A stretch of 23,850 nucleotides of DNA from Trebonia sp. (GCA_030038035.1 JASHPP010000682.1:1-23850), one strand, 5' to 3'; counted from the stretch's first letter, positions 9,902-17,707 are shown. The notes: generated by a model not told the origin, from the sequence alone. Translations and numbers: made by a program.

Positions 9902-12340
9902 TCATTCCGCCGCGCCCCTGGGCAGCAGCTGGTACGCCGGGTTGATCATGGCCGGACCGTCTTCGCGCATCGACACCTTGCCGTCCAGCCGCAGCCGCGC
10001 GCCGGGTTCCACGCCGGGAATGTGGGTGCGGCCGTAGAACATGGCTGTCAGCGTCCCGGTCCCATCGGTCACCGTGCACTCGAACACGCAGTTCTGCTCC
10101 ACCGGGCGGATCTCCACCGCCCGTACCTTGCCCTCGATCGTCGCCTTCCCCGGCCCGCTGAGCGCGCCGATCGGCGTCACGCCGGGCGGCAGCACCGCGG
10201 CCCGTACTTCGGATCCGTCCTCCTTGCCGACCTGGGCCGCGGCAGCCGGGCTCTTTTCTGTCGTCTGAACGGGCGCTGGCGTCTGCCCTGCCGCTGCCCC
10301 TGTCGCCGCGAGGTGGGCGGCGTGCCGGGCGTGGAGCACCTGGACCCGGCTCTCGACATCGAACGGGATGATCGTCGCGGCGGAGTTGGGCACCCGGCTG
10401 ACCACCGAGGCGATCTTGTCCGCCGTGCGGTCGTGCAGCAGCCGCCCGAGGAGCGGGGAGTAGCTGCGCCGCGGCAGCACCACGGTGACGTGCGTGCCGT
10501 TCTGGGCCGCTTCCTGGCTGACAAGCTCCACGGAAGCCCGCAGCAGCCTGCGGTCCGGCGTATCGATCATCTCCAGCGGGATGCCCTGCCCGAACCGCAC
10601 CCAGTTCTCGCGCAGCTTGTCGGCCTGGGCGGCGTCGATGACGAAGTGCACCGCTCGCACGGTCGTCGGCCGCAGGCCACGGGCGTACCTGATGGCCGCG
10701 AACGTCGCCAGGTCCACGCTGTCCACGAAGATCAGCACCACGCGGCGGCTGTAGTTCGGCTGCCGCAGCGTGATCGTGGCCGCCCGCTCGCTGATGTTCT
10801 GCAGGACCTCGGCCTCCATCCGGTACTGCCGGTTCAGCCTGATCAGCAGCAGCACCAGGAGCGGGAACACGACGACGATTACCCAGGCGCCCTCGGTGAA
10901 CTTCACGACCGCGAAGATCGCCACGACGATCGCGGTGTAGACGGCCGCGGTCCGGTTGATCACCAGTCGCCGCCGCCAGCCGCTTTCCTTGACCCGCCTG
11001 TGGTACTTGGCCATGCCGAACCCCGCCATCGAGAACCCGGTGAACACGCCGATCGCGTAGAAGGGGATCAGGCCGTTGACCTTCGCGCCCGTGCTGATCA
11101 GCAGCACCAGCGAGACGATCGTGAGCACGATGATGCCGTTGGACAGCGCGAGCCGGTGGCCGCGCTTGGTCAGCCAGCGGGGCAGGAACGAGTCGCCCGC
11201 GACGAAGCTGGCCAGGAACGGGAACCCGCTGAAGCTGGTGTTGCCGCCAGTGAACAGGATCAGCGCGGTGGCCGCCTGCACCACGAAGTACATGAAGTGA
11301 CCGGCGGTGCCGAAGACGACATTGGCCTCCTGGGCTAGCACGGTCGGATATCCCGCCTCGTAGGGGATCGCGTGGGTGACGTGCGCCAGCCAGGAGATGC
11401 CGGCGATGAGGAACGCGACGATCGACCCCTGGGTGACCAGGATCTGCCTGGCGTTGCGGCCCTCCGGCGGGCGCAGCGCGCTGACCGCGTTGGAGACGGC
11501 CTCAATGCCGGTAAGCGACGATCCGCCGTTGGCGAAAGCCTTCGCCAGCATGTAGATCAGCCCGAGGCTGAGGATGCCCTCTGTGCTGTGCCCGATCGGG
11601 AACGTGGCACCGGAGTACGGGCTGACGTGCGGCAGCCCGCTGGTCAGCTCGCGGGCCAGGCCGATGATGATCATCAGGCCCACCGAGACGGAGAACAGGT
11701 AGGTCGGCAGCGCGAACGCGCGCCCGGCCTCGCGGATGCCGCGGAGGTTGCCGTAGCACATGATGAGCACCGCGATCACCGAGATGACCGTCAGGATGTC
11801 GGGCCCGATGACCGGGATGCTGCCGAGCTGAGGGAACGCGGACACGATCGCCGCGCTGCCCGCGGCGGTCTGCACCGCGACCGTCACCGTGTAGTCGATG
11901 AGCAGCGCCACCGCGGCCACCTGCGCCACCCGCGGGCCGAAGTTCTCCCGCGCCACCACGTAGGAACCGCCAGCCCGGGTGTAGACCGAGACGACCTCGC
12001 GATAGGAAAGCACGACCAGGGCGACGCCTGCGAGGATCACCAGCGTCATCGGCAGGATCAGCGTGAACGCCGCGAGGCCGACCACCTGGATCATCTCGAT
12101 CAGCATCTCCTCGGTGCCGTACGCGGCCGAGGAGATCCCGTCACAGGACAGCACGCCAAGCGCGAGCGGCCTGGACAGCCGCTCCTCAGAGATCTGGTCG
12201 TTCACCAACGGGGGCCCGAGCAGCCGGCGCTTCAGCGAGTAGCCGAACGTCTCGGGCAGCCTGCTATCGGGCAGGGCGACGCCGGACAGCTCATCCGGCA
12301 TGCCGCCGTCAGCCAGCCCGGTCCCCTGCGGTGCCGCCAC
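9902..12340 (-). CDS. Second KimA-like permease with USP-like and OB-fold C-terminus (paralogue)
   Basis: This 812-residue paralogue of the neighbouring permease keeps the same order throughout: N-terminal RRLLGPPLVNDQISEERLS, about 12 membrane helices (about 50-500) with TGGNTSFSGFPFL, a USP-like domain (about 528-670, VVLIFVDSVDLATFAAIRYAR) and a C-terminal OB-fold (about 728-808, GKATIEGKVRAVEIRPVE to MINPAYQLL). The linker sequences differ strongly while the domains are alike, which fits an old duplication. GGAGG 9 nt before GTG 12340 fixes the start. It is divergent from the kdpD-like gene across a 258-bp region carrying GTTAAG repeats, so control by the adjacent KdpE is plausible. Role by analogy: K+ uptake or exchange; the substrate cannot be proven from sequence. 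Confidence 0.9.
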   Translation of the reverse strand: MAAPQGTGLADGGMPDELSGVALPDSRLPETFGYSLKRRLLGPPLVNDQISEERLSRPLALGVLSCDGISSAAYGTEEMLIEMIQVVGLAAFTLILPMTLVILAGVALVVLSYREVVSVYTRAGGSYVVARENFGPRVAQVAAVALLIDYTVTVAVQTAAGSAAIVSAFPQLGSIPVIGPDILTVISVIAVLIMCYGNLRGIREAGRAFALPTYLFSVSVGLMIIIGLARELTSGLPHVSPYSGATFPIGHSTEGILSLGLIYMLAKAFANGGSSLTGIEAVSNAVSALRPPEGRNARQILVTQGSIVAFLIAGISWLAHVTHAIPYEAGYPTVLAQEANVVFGTAGHFMYFVVQAATALILFTGGNTSFSGFPFLASFVAGDSFLPRWLTKRGHRLALSNGIIVLTIVSLVLLISTGAKVNGLIPFYAIGVFTGFSMAGFGMAKYHRRVKESGWRRRLVINRTAAVYTAIVVAIFAVVKFTEGAWVIVVVFPLLVLLLIRLNRQYRMEAEVLQNISERAATITLRQPNYSRRVVLIFVDSVDLATFAAIRYARGLRPTTVRAVHFVIDAAQADKLRENWVRFGQGIPLEMIDTPDRRLLRASVELVSQEAAQNGTHVTVVLPRRSYSPLLGRLLHDRTADKIASVVSRVPNSAATIIPFDVESRVQVLHARHAAHLAATGAAAGQTPAPVQTTEKSPAAAAQVGKEDGSEVRAAVLPPGVTPIGALSGPGKATIEGKVRAVEIRPVEQNCVFECTVTDGTGTLTAMFYGRTHIPGVEPGARLRLDGKVSMREDGPAMINPAYQLLPRGAAE

Positions 12341-12598
12341 TAGATTCCGCCTCCAACCGCGTCCCAGCCGTCTGCCCGCCAGTGTCCGCCTGACGCTCGG
12401 TAACTGGCAGAGACAAAGGTCGCCTGATTTAGGACCTTCCGGCGCTGGTGCGGCGCGTGGTGCGGTAGTTGATTTCTCATCGCGGGCATCAGGCTAGGCG
12501 CTACTTCGATGCTTGACTGCTAGGGCCGCGTTAAGGCTGCTGACCTGGACGTTAAGGATGCGTCAAGATGGTCGGCGGCTGGCCGGAAAGGCGCTGGA
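12341..12598. promoter_or_regulatory. Divergent promoter region between second KimA-like gene and kdpD-like gene
   Basis: This 258-bp gene-free stretch contains the ribosome-binding sites at both ends (GGAGG for the minus gene, GGAAAGG for the plus gene). GTTAAG/GTCAAG direct repeats lie near the plus-strand gene (listed separately). A TTGACT at 12513-12518 resembles a -35 box but has no suitable -10 partner. No terminator or riboswitch is recognised. Confidence 0.5.
12530..12567 (+). promoter_or_regulatory. Candidate KdpE operator: GTTAAG/GTCAAG direct repeats
   Basis: GTTAAG occurs at 12530-12535 and 12551-12556 (21 bp apart, both within CGTTAAGG), and GTCAAG at 12562-12567 (11 bp after the second). 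Spacings of 11 and about 22 bp place the repeats on one face of the helix, the usual layout for OmpR/PhoB-family response regulators that bind as head-to-tail dimers. The site ends 31 bp before the kinase start codon. Binding by the adjacent KdpE is an inference. Confidence 0.45.
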
Positions 12599-14440
12599 AT
12601 GACAAGCACGATGACTGGTGGACGGCATGAGACACCGCTACGCTGGCGCCGTCACGCAGCGCGACGCTTGCCGGGCCGGCCGGGACTTCCGGCCCCCTAT
12701 GCGCTGCCGGCCGGCTTCGCCGCGCTGTTCGCCGTGGGCACGGTGGCCGCGGCTCTGAACGGGCGGCTGTCCGCCACCGGAGTGCTGCTGTGCAGCGCGG
12801 TCGTGGTCACGGCCGTCTCGGTTCTCGCCACGCCGGCGGCGGCAGTGCCGCTTGGCGTCATCGGCTGGCTGACCGTCATCGGGTTCTCGCGGCCCCCTTA
12901 CGCTGACCTCCGGCCGACCGGAGCGACTGCCGCGCTCGCCGCGATCACCATGGCGGCGTGCGCGCTGTGCGGAGCCCTGGCGGGCGTGCTGTTCCGGTAC
13001 TGGACGGCGCGGGTCACACTAGAGAGCGTGGACCGGCAGAAAGAGAGCGGCATCAATGCCCGCAGGCAGCTGGCCGGCGCGGCGCTCGCCGCAGCCGGGC
13101 TGCCGCTGCTCACCGTGGTGCTCGCCGCCCTGCGTCCGCACCTGAACCTCTCCGACGACCTGCTGATCTACCTGGTCGCGGTGGTGGCGGTCACGGTGGT
13201 CGGCGGATTCTGGCCGGCGGTGTTCGCCGCCGTGGCCGCCAGCTTGCTGCTGAACTGGTACTTCACAGAACCGCTGCACACCTTCACGATCGCAGAACCG
13301 AAGAACCTGCTCGCGCTCGTGCTGTTCGTCACGGTCGCCGTCGCGGTGAGCAGCGTGGTGCACCTCGCCGCGCGACGCGAGGCGGATGCCGCCAGGAGCG
13401 CGAAGGAAACCGCGTCCCTGCTCGGCCTCGCGCAGACGGTACTCGGCGGCACGGACACCCCCGCCGATGTGCTCGAGCATCTGACCAGCAGCCACGGCGG
13501 CCAGGCCGACCTGCTGGAACGCGTGGGCGCCAAGTGGATCAAGGTGGCGACGAGCGGCGCGGCGGACCCGGGCGCGGCGGTCATCCGGTTTGAAGTCAGG
13601 CCCGACCTGGCGCTTGAGGTAAGCGGGCAGGCGGCCACCGCGACCGCCGCGCTGCTGGCCGGCTACACCGCTCAGGCGGTGGCGGCCCTGGACCGGGCAC
13701 GGCTGCGCACCCAGGCGGCCCAGGCGGAGGCGCTCGCCGAGGGGAACCGGATGCGGACCGCGCTGCTCGCCGCGGTCAGCCACGACCTGCGCACCCCGCT
13801 GGCGTCCATCAAGGCCAGCGTCAGCAGCCTCAGGCAGACCGACGTGCACTGGTCGCCGGAGGACGAGGCCGACCTGCTCGCGAACATCGAGCAGAACGCC
13901 GACCGGCTCGACGCGCTCGTCGGCAACCTGCTCGACATGAGCCGCCTGCAGACCGGGTCGCTGGCGCCCTTCCTGCGCGCCACGGCCGTGGACGAGGTAG
14001 CGCCGGTAGCCCTGCGCGGGCTCGACAACAGCGACCTGCTCGACATCGTGGTGCCTGACGACCTGCCGCTGGTCCGCGCCGACCCCGGACTGCTCGAGCG
14101 GGTGCTCGCCAACCTGTTCTCCAACGCGCTGCGGCACTCCCCGCCGGATTCCCGGCCGGCCTTGCGGGCACGGGAGGACGGTGCGCTGGTCGTGCTCGAG
14201 GTGGTTGACCACGGCAACGGAGTGCCGGGCGATGTCAAGGAGCGGATCTTCGAGCCGTTCCAGCGGCTCGACGAACGGTCGTCGGGCGTCGGGCTCGGGC
14301 TCGCGGTCGCCAAGGGCTTCGCCGAGGCGATGGGCGGCACGATCGTCGCGGTGGACACCCCGGGCGGCGGGCTTACCGTCCGGGTAACGCTGTCCGCCGA
14401 GACCAGCGGGGTCCCTGCCGCGCTCGGGTCCGGACAGTGA
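12599..14440 (+). CDS. kdpD: KdpD-type sensor histidine kinase lacking the cytoplasmic KdpD/USP region
   Basis: The product has 613 residues; full KdpD proteins are usually 800-900. Residues about 158-260 match the four-helix DUF4118 membrane domain of KdpD (LNLSDDLLIYLVAVVAV, NWYFTEPLHTFTIAEPKNLLALVLF). A GAF-like linker follows, then a HisKA domain with phosphoacceptor H395 in AAVSHDLRTPLASIK, and a HATPase domain with N-box NLFSNALRHS (N509), G1 DHGNGVP and G2 SGVGLGLAVAKG. In place of the normal N-terminal Walker/USP module there are three or four extra hydrophobic helices (about 35-130). ATG 12599 is supported by GGAAAGG 7 nt upstream. The stop is 13-16 nt before the response regulator start, so the two are co-transcribed. 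It probably responds to K+ or turgor by family, but loss of the USP region suggests altered input. Confidence 0.9.
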   Translation: MTSTMTGGRHETPLRWRRHAARRLPGRPGLPAPYALPAGFAALFAVGTVAAALNGRLSATGVLLCSAVVVTAVSVLATPAAAVPLGVIGWLTVIGFSRPPYADLRPTGATAALAAITMAACALCGALAGVLFRYWTARVTLESVDRQKESGINARRQLAGAALAAAGLPLLTVVLAALRPHLNLSDDLLIYLVAVVAVTVVGGFWPAVFAAVAASLLLNWYFTEPLHTFTIAEPKNLLALVLFVTVAVAVSSVVHLAARREADAARSAKETASLLGLAQTVLGGTDTPADVLEHLTSSHGGQADLLERVGAKWIKVATSGAADPGAAVIRFEVRPDLALEVSGQAATATAALLAGYTAQAVAALDRARLRTQAAQAEALAEGNRMRTALLAAVSHDLRTPLASIKASVSSLRQTDVHWSPEDEADLLANIEQNADRLDALVGNLLDMSRLQTGSLAPFLRATAVDEVAPVALRGLDNSDLLDIVVPDDLPLVRADPGLLERVLANLFSNALRHSPPDSRPALRAREDGALVVLEVVDHGNGVPGDVKERIFEPFQRLDERSSGVGLGLAVAKGFAEAMGGTIVAVDTPGGGLTVRVTLSAETSGVPAALGSGQ

Positions 14441-14456
14441 ACCGCGGAGCGCGGTG

Positions 14457-15134
14457 GTGACCAAGGTCCTCGTCATCGACGACGAGCCGTCGATCCTGCG
14501 GGCGCTGCGCATCAACCTCACCGCAAGGAACTACGAGGTCAGCACCGCGAGTGACGGCGCCTCCGGACTGGCTGCGGTGTCCAGGGACCGGCCTGACGTG
14601 CTGATCCTTGATCTCGGGCTGCCCGATATGGACGGCACGGACGTCATCCACGGGGTTCGCGGCTGGAGTTCGACGCCGATCATCGTGCTGTCGGTTTGGG
14701 ACCAGGAGCAACAGAAGGTGGCCGCACTCGACGCCGGGGCCGACGACTACGTCACGAAGCCGTTCGGCATGGACGAACTGCTTGCCCGGCTGCGCGCGGC
14801 CGTCCGCCGGGCGGCGCCCGCGCCAGATGAGCCGGTGGTGACCACGCCCGACTTCACCGTGGACCTAGCCGCCAAGCGGGTGACCAGGAGCGGGGAAGGC
14901 GACGTCCGGCTCACTCCGACTGAATGGCAGCTGCTGGAGGTGCTGGCCCGTAACCGCGGCCGGCTGATTACGCAGCGACAGCTGCTCCAGGAGGTGTGGG
15001 GGCCGGCGTACGAGTCGGAGAGCAACTACCTGCGCGTATACGTCGCGCAGCTGCGCCGCAAGCTCGAGCCGGAACCGTCCCGGCCGCGGTACCTGCTCAC
15101 CGAGCCCGGCATGGGCTATCGCTTCCAGGCCTGA
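14457..15134 (+). CDS. kdpE: KdpE-type OmpR-family response regulator
   Basis: The product has an N-terminal receiver domain with acidic pair D9-D10, phosphoacceptor D53 in LDLGLPDMDG, S80 and K102 (YVTKPF) (numbering from GTG 14454). A winged-helix DNA-binding domain (about 130-225) includes LTPTEWQLLEVLARNRGRLITQRQLLQEVWG and the KdpE-like YLRVYVAQLRRKLEPEPSRPRYLLTEPGMGYRF. Two adjacent GTG codons are possible starts; GGAG at 14446-14449 is 7 nt from GTG 14457 but only 4 nt from GTG 14454, so 14457 is preferred. It would be phosphorylated by the kinase encoded just upstream. Family targets are kdpFABC promoters; none is in the window, so local targets or remote operons are possible. Confidence 0.95.
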   Translation: MTKVLVIDDEPSILRALRINLTARNYEVSTASDGASGLAAVSRDRPDVLILDLGLPDMDGTDVIHGVRGWSSTPIIVLSVWDQEQQKVAALDAGADDYVTKPFGMDELLARLRAAVRRAAPAPDEPVVTTPDFTVDLAAKRVTRSGEGDVRLTPTEWQLLEVLARNRGRLITQRQLLQEVWGPAYESESNYLRVYVAQLRRKLEPEPSRPRYLLTEPGMGYRFQA

Positions 15135-15189
15135 CCGCCGCGTCCCGGTGACACGCATGAACATCGCCGCGGTGGGAAAGCAGCCAGCT

Positions 15190-15432
15190 ATGGACCGGCG
15201 AACGGGCCACGGGCCCGATGACATGGGCGACGACGAGCAGGAGACTGACGTCGCCGCGTACGAGCAGTACATCAAGGACCCGCCGGACGACCTGGTGATC
15301 GCCGAGGACGACGACGAGGACGCGGAACAGGCCACGGACTGGGCTGCCCGCCACCCCGCGGCGGCGGACGACACGGCAACCGCCGACACGCCTGCCGAGG
15401 ACTCGGCCGTCCACGAGACCCCCGGCCAGTAG
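15190..15432 (+). CDS. Small acidic hypothetical protein
   Basis: The product is an 80-residue, strongly acidic, soluble protein without a recognised domain. The middle segment DVAAYEQYIKDPPDDLVIAE, followed by a run of Asp/Glu (DDDEDAE), is the most structured-looking part, and the C-terminus is Ala/Thr/Asp-rich. Codon use from 15190 onward has the high G/C third position of its neighbours. ATG 15190 is preferred because GGGAAAG precedes it by 9 nt; the frame is open further upstream to GTG 15148 or ATG 15157, but that part lacks a ribosome-binding site and has poorer codon bias. It lies 55 bp after kdpE on the same strand. I do not recognise it; an unstructured acidic regulator or chaperone-like peptide is only a guess. 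Confidence 0.6.
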   Translation: MDRRTGHGPDDMGDDEQETDVAAYEQYIKDPPDDLVIAEDDDEDAEQATDWAARHPAAADDTATADTPAEDSAVHETPGQ

Positions 15433-15440
15433 GCCTGGCA

Positions 15441-15470
15441 TTGCGCACGGCTGCGTTACCCGCTAGTAAT
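15441..15470 (+). promoter_or_regulatory. Possible promoter of the ferritin-like gene
   Basis: TTGCGC at 15441-15446 and AGTAAT at 15465-15470 are separated by 18 bp, about 40 bp before the GTG start. This is the only AT-rich patch in the gap; the match to -35/-10 consensus is partial. Confidence 0.35.
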
Positions 15471-15511
15471 AAGGCGTGGGGTGGTATCCGCCGAGCCCAT
15501 TGGAGGCACGC

Positions 15512-16615
15512 GTGAGCACCTATGACCTGTACACCACACCCGTCGCGCGCGGCACCTGGGACGTGCCCGCGACCGGTGCCGCCCGCTTGTCTTGGGAGTA
15601 CGACGACGGGCGGCAGCGGCTGCTTGACCTGTACCAGCGCGGCAAGGACAAGCAGTGGGACGCCGCCAGGCGGATCGACTGGGACCAGCCGGTCGCCGCC
15701 GAGAACGTCACGGAGGCAGGCGACGAGTTCTGCCCGATCTACGGGTCGCGGCAGTGGGACAAGCTGAACCAGCGCGAGCGCGAGGAACTCGGCCACCACC
15801 TGTCCGCATGGCTGTTCAGCCAGTTCCTGCACGGCGAGCAGGGTGCGCTGACCGTGGCGGCGCGGATCATCGAGTCGGTGCCGGACATGGACTCGAAGTT
15901 CTATGCCGCCACCCAGGCGATGGACGAGGCCCGCCACGTGGAGCTGTTCGCCCGCTTCATGAGGGAGAAGATCGGCCTGTTCTATCCGGTCAACCCCGAC
16001 CTGGCGAAGCTGCTCGGCGACGCGCTTGGCGACGCGCGGTGGGACATGCCCTACCTCGGCATGCAGGTGCTCATCGAGGGGCTGGCGCTCGCCGCGTTCG
16101 GCGTGCACAGGGACATCGCGAAGAACCCGCTTGTCAAGCAGCTGCTCGCGTACGTGATGCAGGACGAGGCGCGGCACGTGGCGTTCGGCCGGCTCGCGCT
16201 ACGGGACTATTACGCCCAGCTCAGCCCGGCCGAGCTCGCCGACCGCGAGGAGTTCGTGGTCGAGGGGTGCCACCTGATGCGCAACCGGTTCATCGCCAGG
16301 GAGGTCTGGGAGCGGCTCGGCTTCGACGTGGCCGAATGCGTCGAGTTCACCGAGCACTCCCCCACCCAGCAGGCGTTCCGCCAGCTGCTGTTCACCCGGA
16401 TCGTGCCGTGCGTGAAGGACATCGGGCTGTGGGGCCAGAAAGTGCGCCAGGCCTATGCCGACCTGGGCGTGCTTGACGCCGCCGGAAGCGACCTCGACGC
16501 GCTGATGCGAGCCGACGAGGACATCGCCGACCGGATAGAACGCGAGCACGCGGCCGAGCTGGCCGCCCGCAAGCGGGAGGTGGACGCCGCCATCGCCTCC
16601 GGTCGCGCGGACTAG
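15512..16615 (+). CDS. Ferritin-like / R2-like di-iron protein
   Basis: The product is a 367-residue soluble helical protein with a complete four-helix di-iron ligand set: E109 (HGEQGA), E139-x2-H142 (DEARHVE), E189 (LIEGLAL) and E219-x2-H222 (DEARHVAFG). This pattern is shared by ribonucleotide-reductase-R2-like oxidases and AurF-type oxygenases; the substrate is unknown. Length exceeds that of ferritins (about 170), so an oxidase or oxygenase is more likely than iron storage. GTG 15512 is chosen because GGAGG lies 5 nt upstream; the frame is open 12 codons further but without a signal. A Rieske membrane protein starts 69 bp downstream on the same strand and could be an electron-transfer partner, although that gene appears to have its own promoter. 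Confidence 0.88.
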   Translation: MSTYDLYTTPVARGTWDVPATGAARLSWEYDDGRQRLLDLYQRGKDKQWDAARRIDWDQPVAAENVTEAGDEFCPIYGSRQWDKLNQREREELGHHLSAWLFSQFLHGEQGALTVAARIIESVPDMDSKFYAATQAMDEARHVELFARFMREKIGLFYPVNPDLAKLLGDALGDARWDMPYLGMQVLIEGLALAAFGVHRDIAKNPLVKQLLAYVMQDEARHVAFGRLALRDYYAQLSPAELADREEFVVEGCHLMRNRFIAREVWERLGFDVAECVEFTEHSPTQQAFRQLLFTRIVPCVKDIGLWGQKVRQAYADLGVLDAAGSDLDALMRADEDIADRIEREHAAELAARKREVDAAIASGRAD

Positions 16616-16646
16616 CTGCCGGCAGAGTCGGCCGGAGCTACGGCCG
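16616..16646 (+). terminator. GC-rich palindromes after the ferritin-like gene
   Basis: Directly after the TAG stop lies the perfect palindrome CTGCCGGCAG (16616-16625), then a hairpin CGGCCG-gagcta-CGGCCG (16629-16646). There is no U-tract, so this would be an actinobacterial-type imperfect terminator or a 3'-end stabilising stem. Confidence 0.35.
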
Positions 16647-16672
16647 GGGTGTAGCCTGCGCCCGGGCGTGGG

Positions 16673-16678
16673 TAGGGT
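16673..16678 (+). promoter_or_regulatory. -10 box of a probable leaderless promoter for the Rieske gene
   Basis: TAGGGT fits TAnnnT and ends 6 nt before the GTG start at 16685, with no Shine-Dalgarno sequence, predicting a leaderless transcript. Confidence 0.5.
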
Positions 16679-16684
16679 CAAGAC

Positions 16685-17707
16685 GTGAGGCAACCCCTCG
16701 GCAGGCTCCTGCGCAGGGACGGCGCGGGACGGGACGGCGCACGACCCGACGGCACGGGCGCGCCGGCGACCGACCCGGGACCGCCACGGCGGCACCGGGG
16801 GGCGGCGCTTTCGCTGTTGTCCGCGTCCCGGCCCGCCGCCCTGGCGGAGCGCATCGAGCGCGCGCCCGCCCTTGACGGCCCGGTCCGCGTGCTGTCCGAG
16901 ACAGTGGTGCGCGCGCTGCCGCCCGGGCCGCGGGCCGACGCGCTGCACGGCGTTCCGTTCGGCCAGCCCGCGCACCCCGCCCTGATCCGGATGCCGCTCG
17001 GCTGCTGGACGTCGGCCGTGCTGCTCGACCTGTTCCGCGGCACCGAGCGGGCCGCGGGCACGCTCGTGGCGGTCGGCCTGGCCGCCGCGCTGCCCTCCGC
17101 CGCCACGGGCCTGGCCGACTGGTCGGCGCTGCACCGCCATCAGCAGCGTGTCGGGCTGGTGCACGCGATCTCGCAGGCGTGCGCGACAGCGCTGTTCGGC
17201 GCCTCGCTGCTCGCCAGGCTGACCGGGCGGCACGGCAACGGCAAGGTGCTGTCGGCAAGCGGGCTCGCCGTCGCCACCGCGGGTGCGTACCTGGGCGGAC
17301 ATCTGGCGCTGCGCCTTGGCGCCGGCGCCAGCCACGCGGAGCCGATCGACCACCTCGCCGCCCTCGGCTGGCACGACCTGTGCCCGCTTGCCGACCTGCC
17401 CGACGGGCACCTGGCCCGCCGCCAGCTCGGCTACCTGAGCCTGCTGGCGCTGCGCCAGGGCGACACGGTGCAGGTGCTGTCGGACCACTGCGCGCACCTG
17501 GGCGGGCCGCTCCACCAGGGACGGGTGGTCACCGTGCGCGGTGCCGCCTGCGTGAGCTGCCCGTGGCACGGCTCCACGTTCCGGCTCAGCGACGGTGCGG
17601 TCATGCACGGTCCGGCCACCGCACGGCAGCCGGTGTTCGAATCCCGGATCAGCGACTCGGGCTGCGTGCAGGTCCGGCCGCAGGCTAAGCGCCGGGCAGC
17701 CGGGTGA
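16685..17707 (+). CDS. DUF2231 membrane protein with C-terminal Rieske [2Fe-2S] domain
   Basis: The product has 340 residues. An Arg/Gly-rich N-terminus (about 1-45) precedes a DUF2231 membrane domain (about 85-225, starting GQPAHPALIRMPLGCW) with about four helices. A Rieske ferredoxin domain follows (about 235-330), with cluster ligands C269-x-H271 (DHCAHLGG) and C292-x2-H295 (CPWHG). It is likely a membrane-anchored electron carrier; the partner is unknown. GTG 16685 is chosen for the -10 box 6 nt upstream. The preceding gene encodes a di-iron protein, which often needs an electron donor. The last 23 bp overlap the 3' end of the convergent SPFH gene. Confidence 0.88.
   Translation: MRQPLGRLLRRDGAGRDGARPDGTGAPATDPGPPRRHRGAALSLLSASRPAALAERIERAPALDGPVRVLSETVVRALPPGPRADALHGVPFGQPAHPALIRMPLGCWTSAVLLDLFRGTERAAGTLVAVGLAAALPSAATGLADWSALHRHQQRVGLVHAISQACATALFGASLLARLTGRHGNGKVLSASGLAVATAGAYLGGHLALRLGAGASHAEPIDHLAALGWHDLCPLADLPDGHLARRQLGYLSLLALRQGDTVQVLSDHCAHLGGPLHQGRVVTVRGAACVSCPWHGSTFRLSDGAVMHGPATARQPVFESRISDSGCVQVRPQAKRRAAG

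Noticed and set aside
12513..12518. TTGACT as a -35 box for the kinase gene
   Set aside because: No acceptable -10 hexamer at 16-18 bp; the spacing falls in GC-rich sequence.
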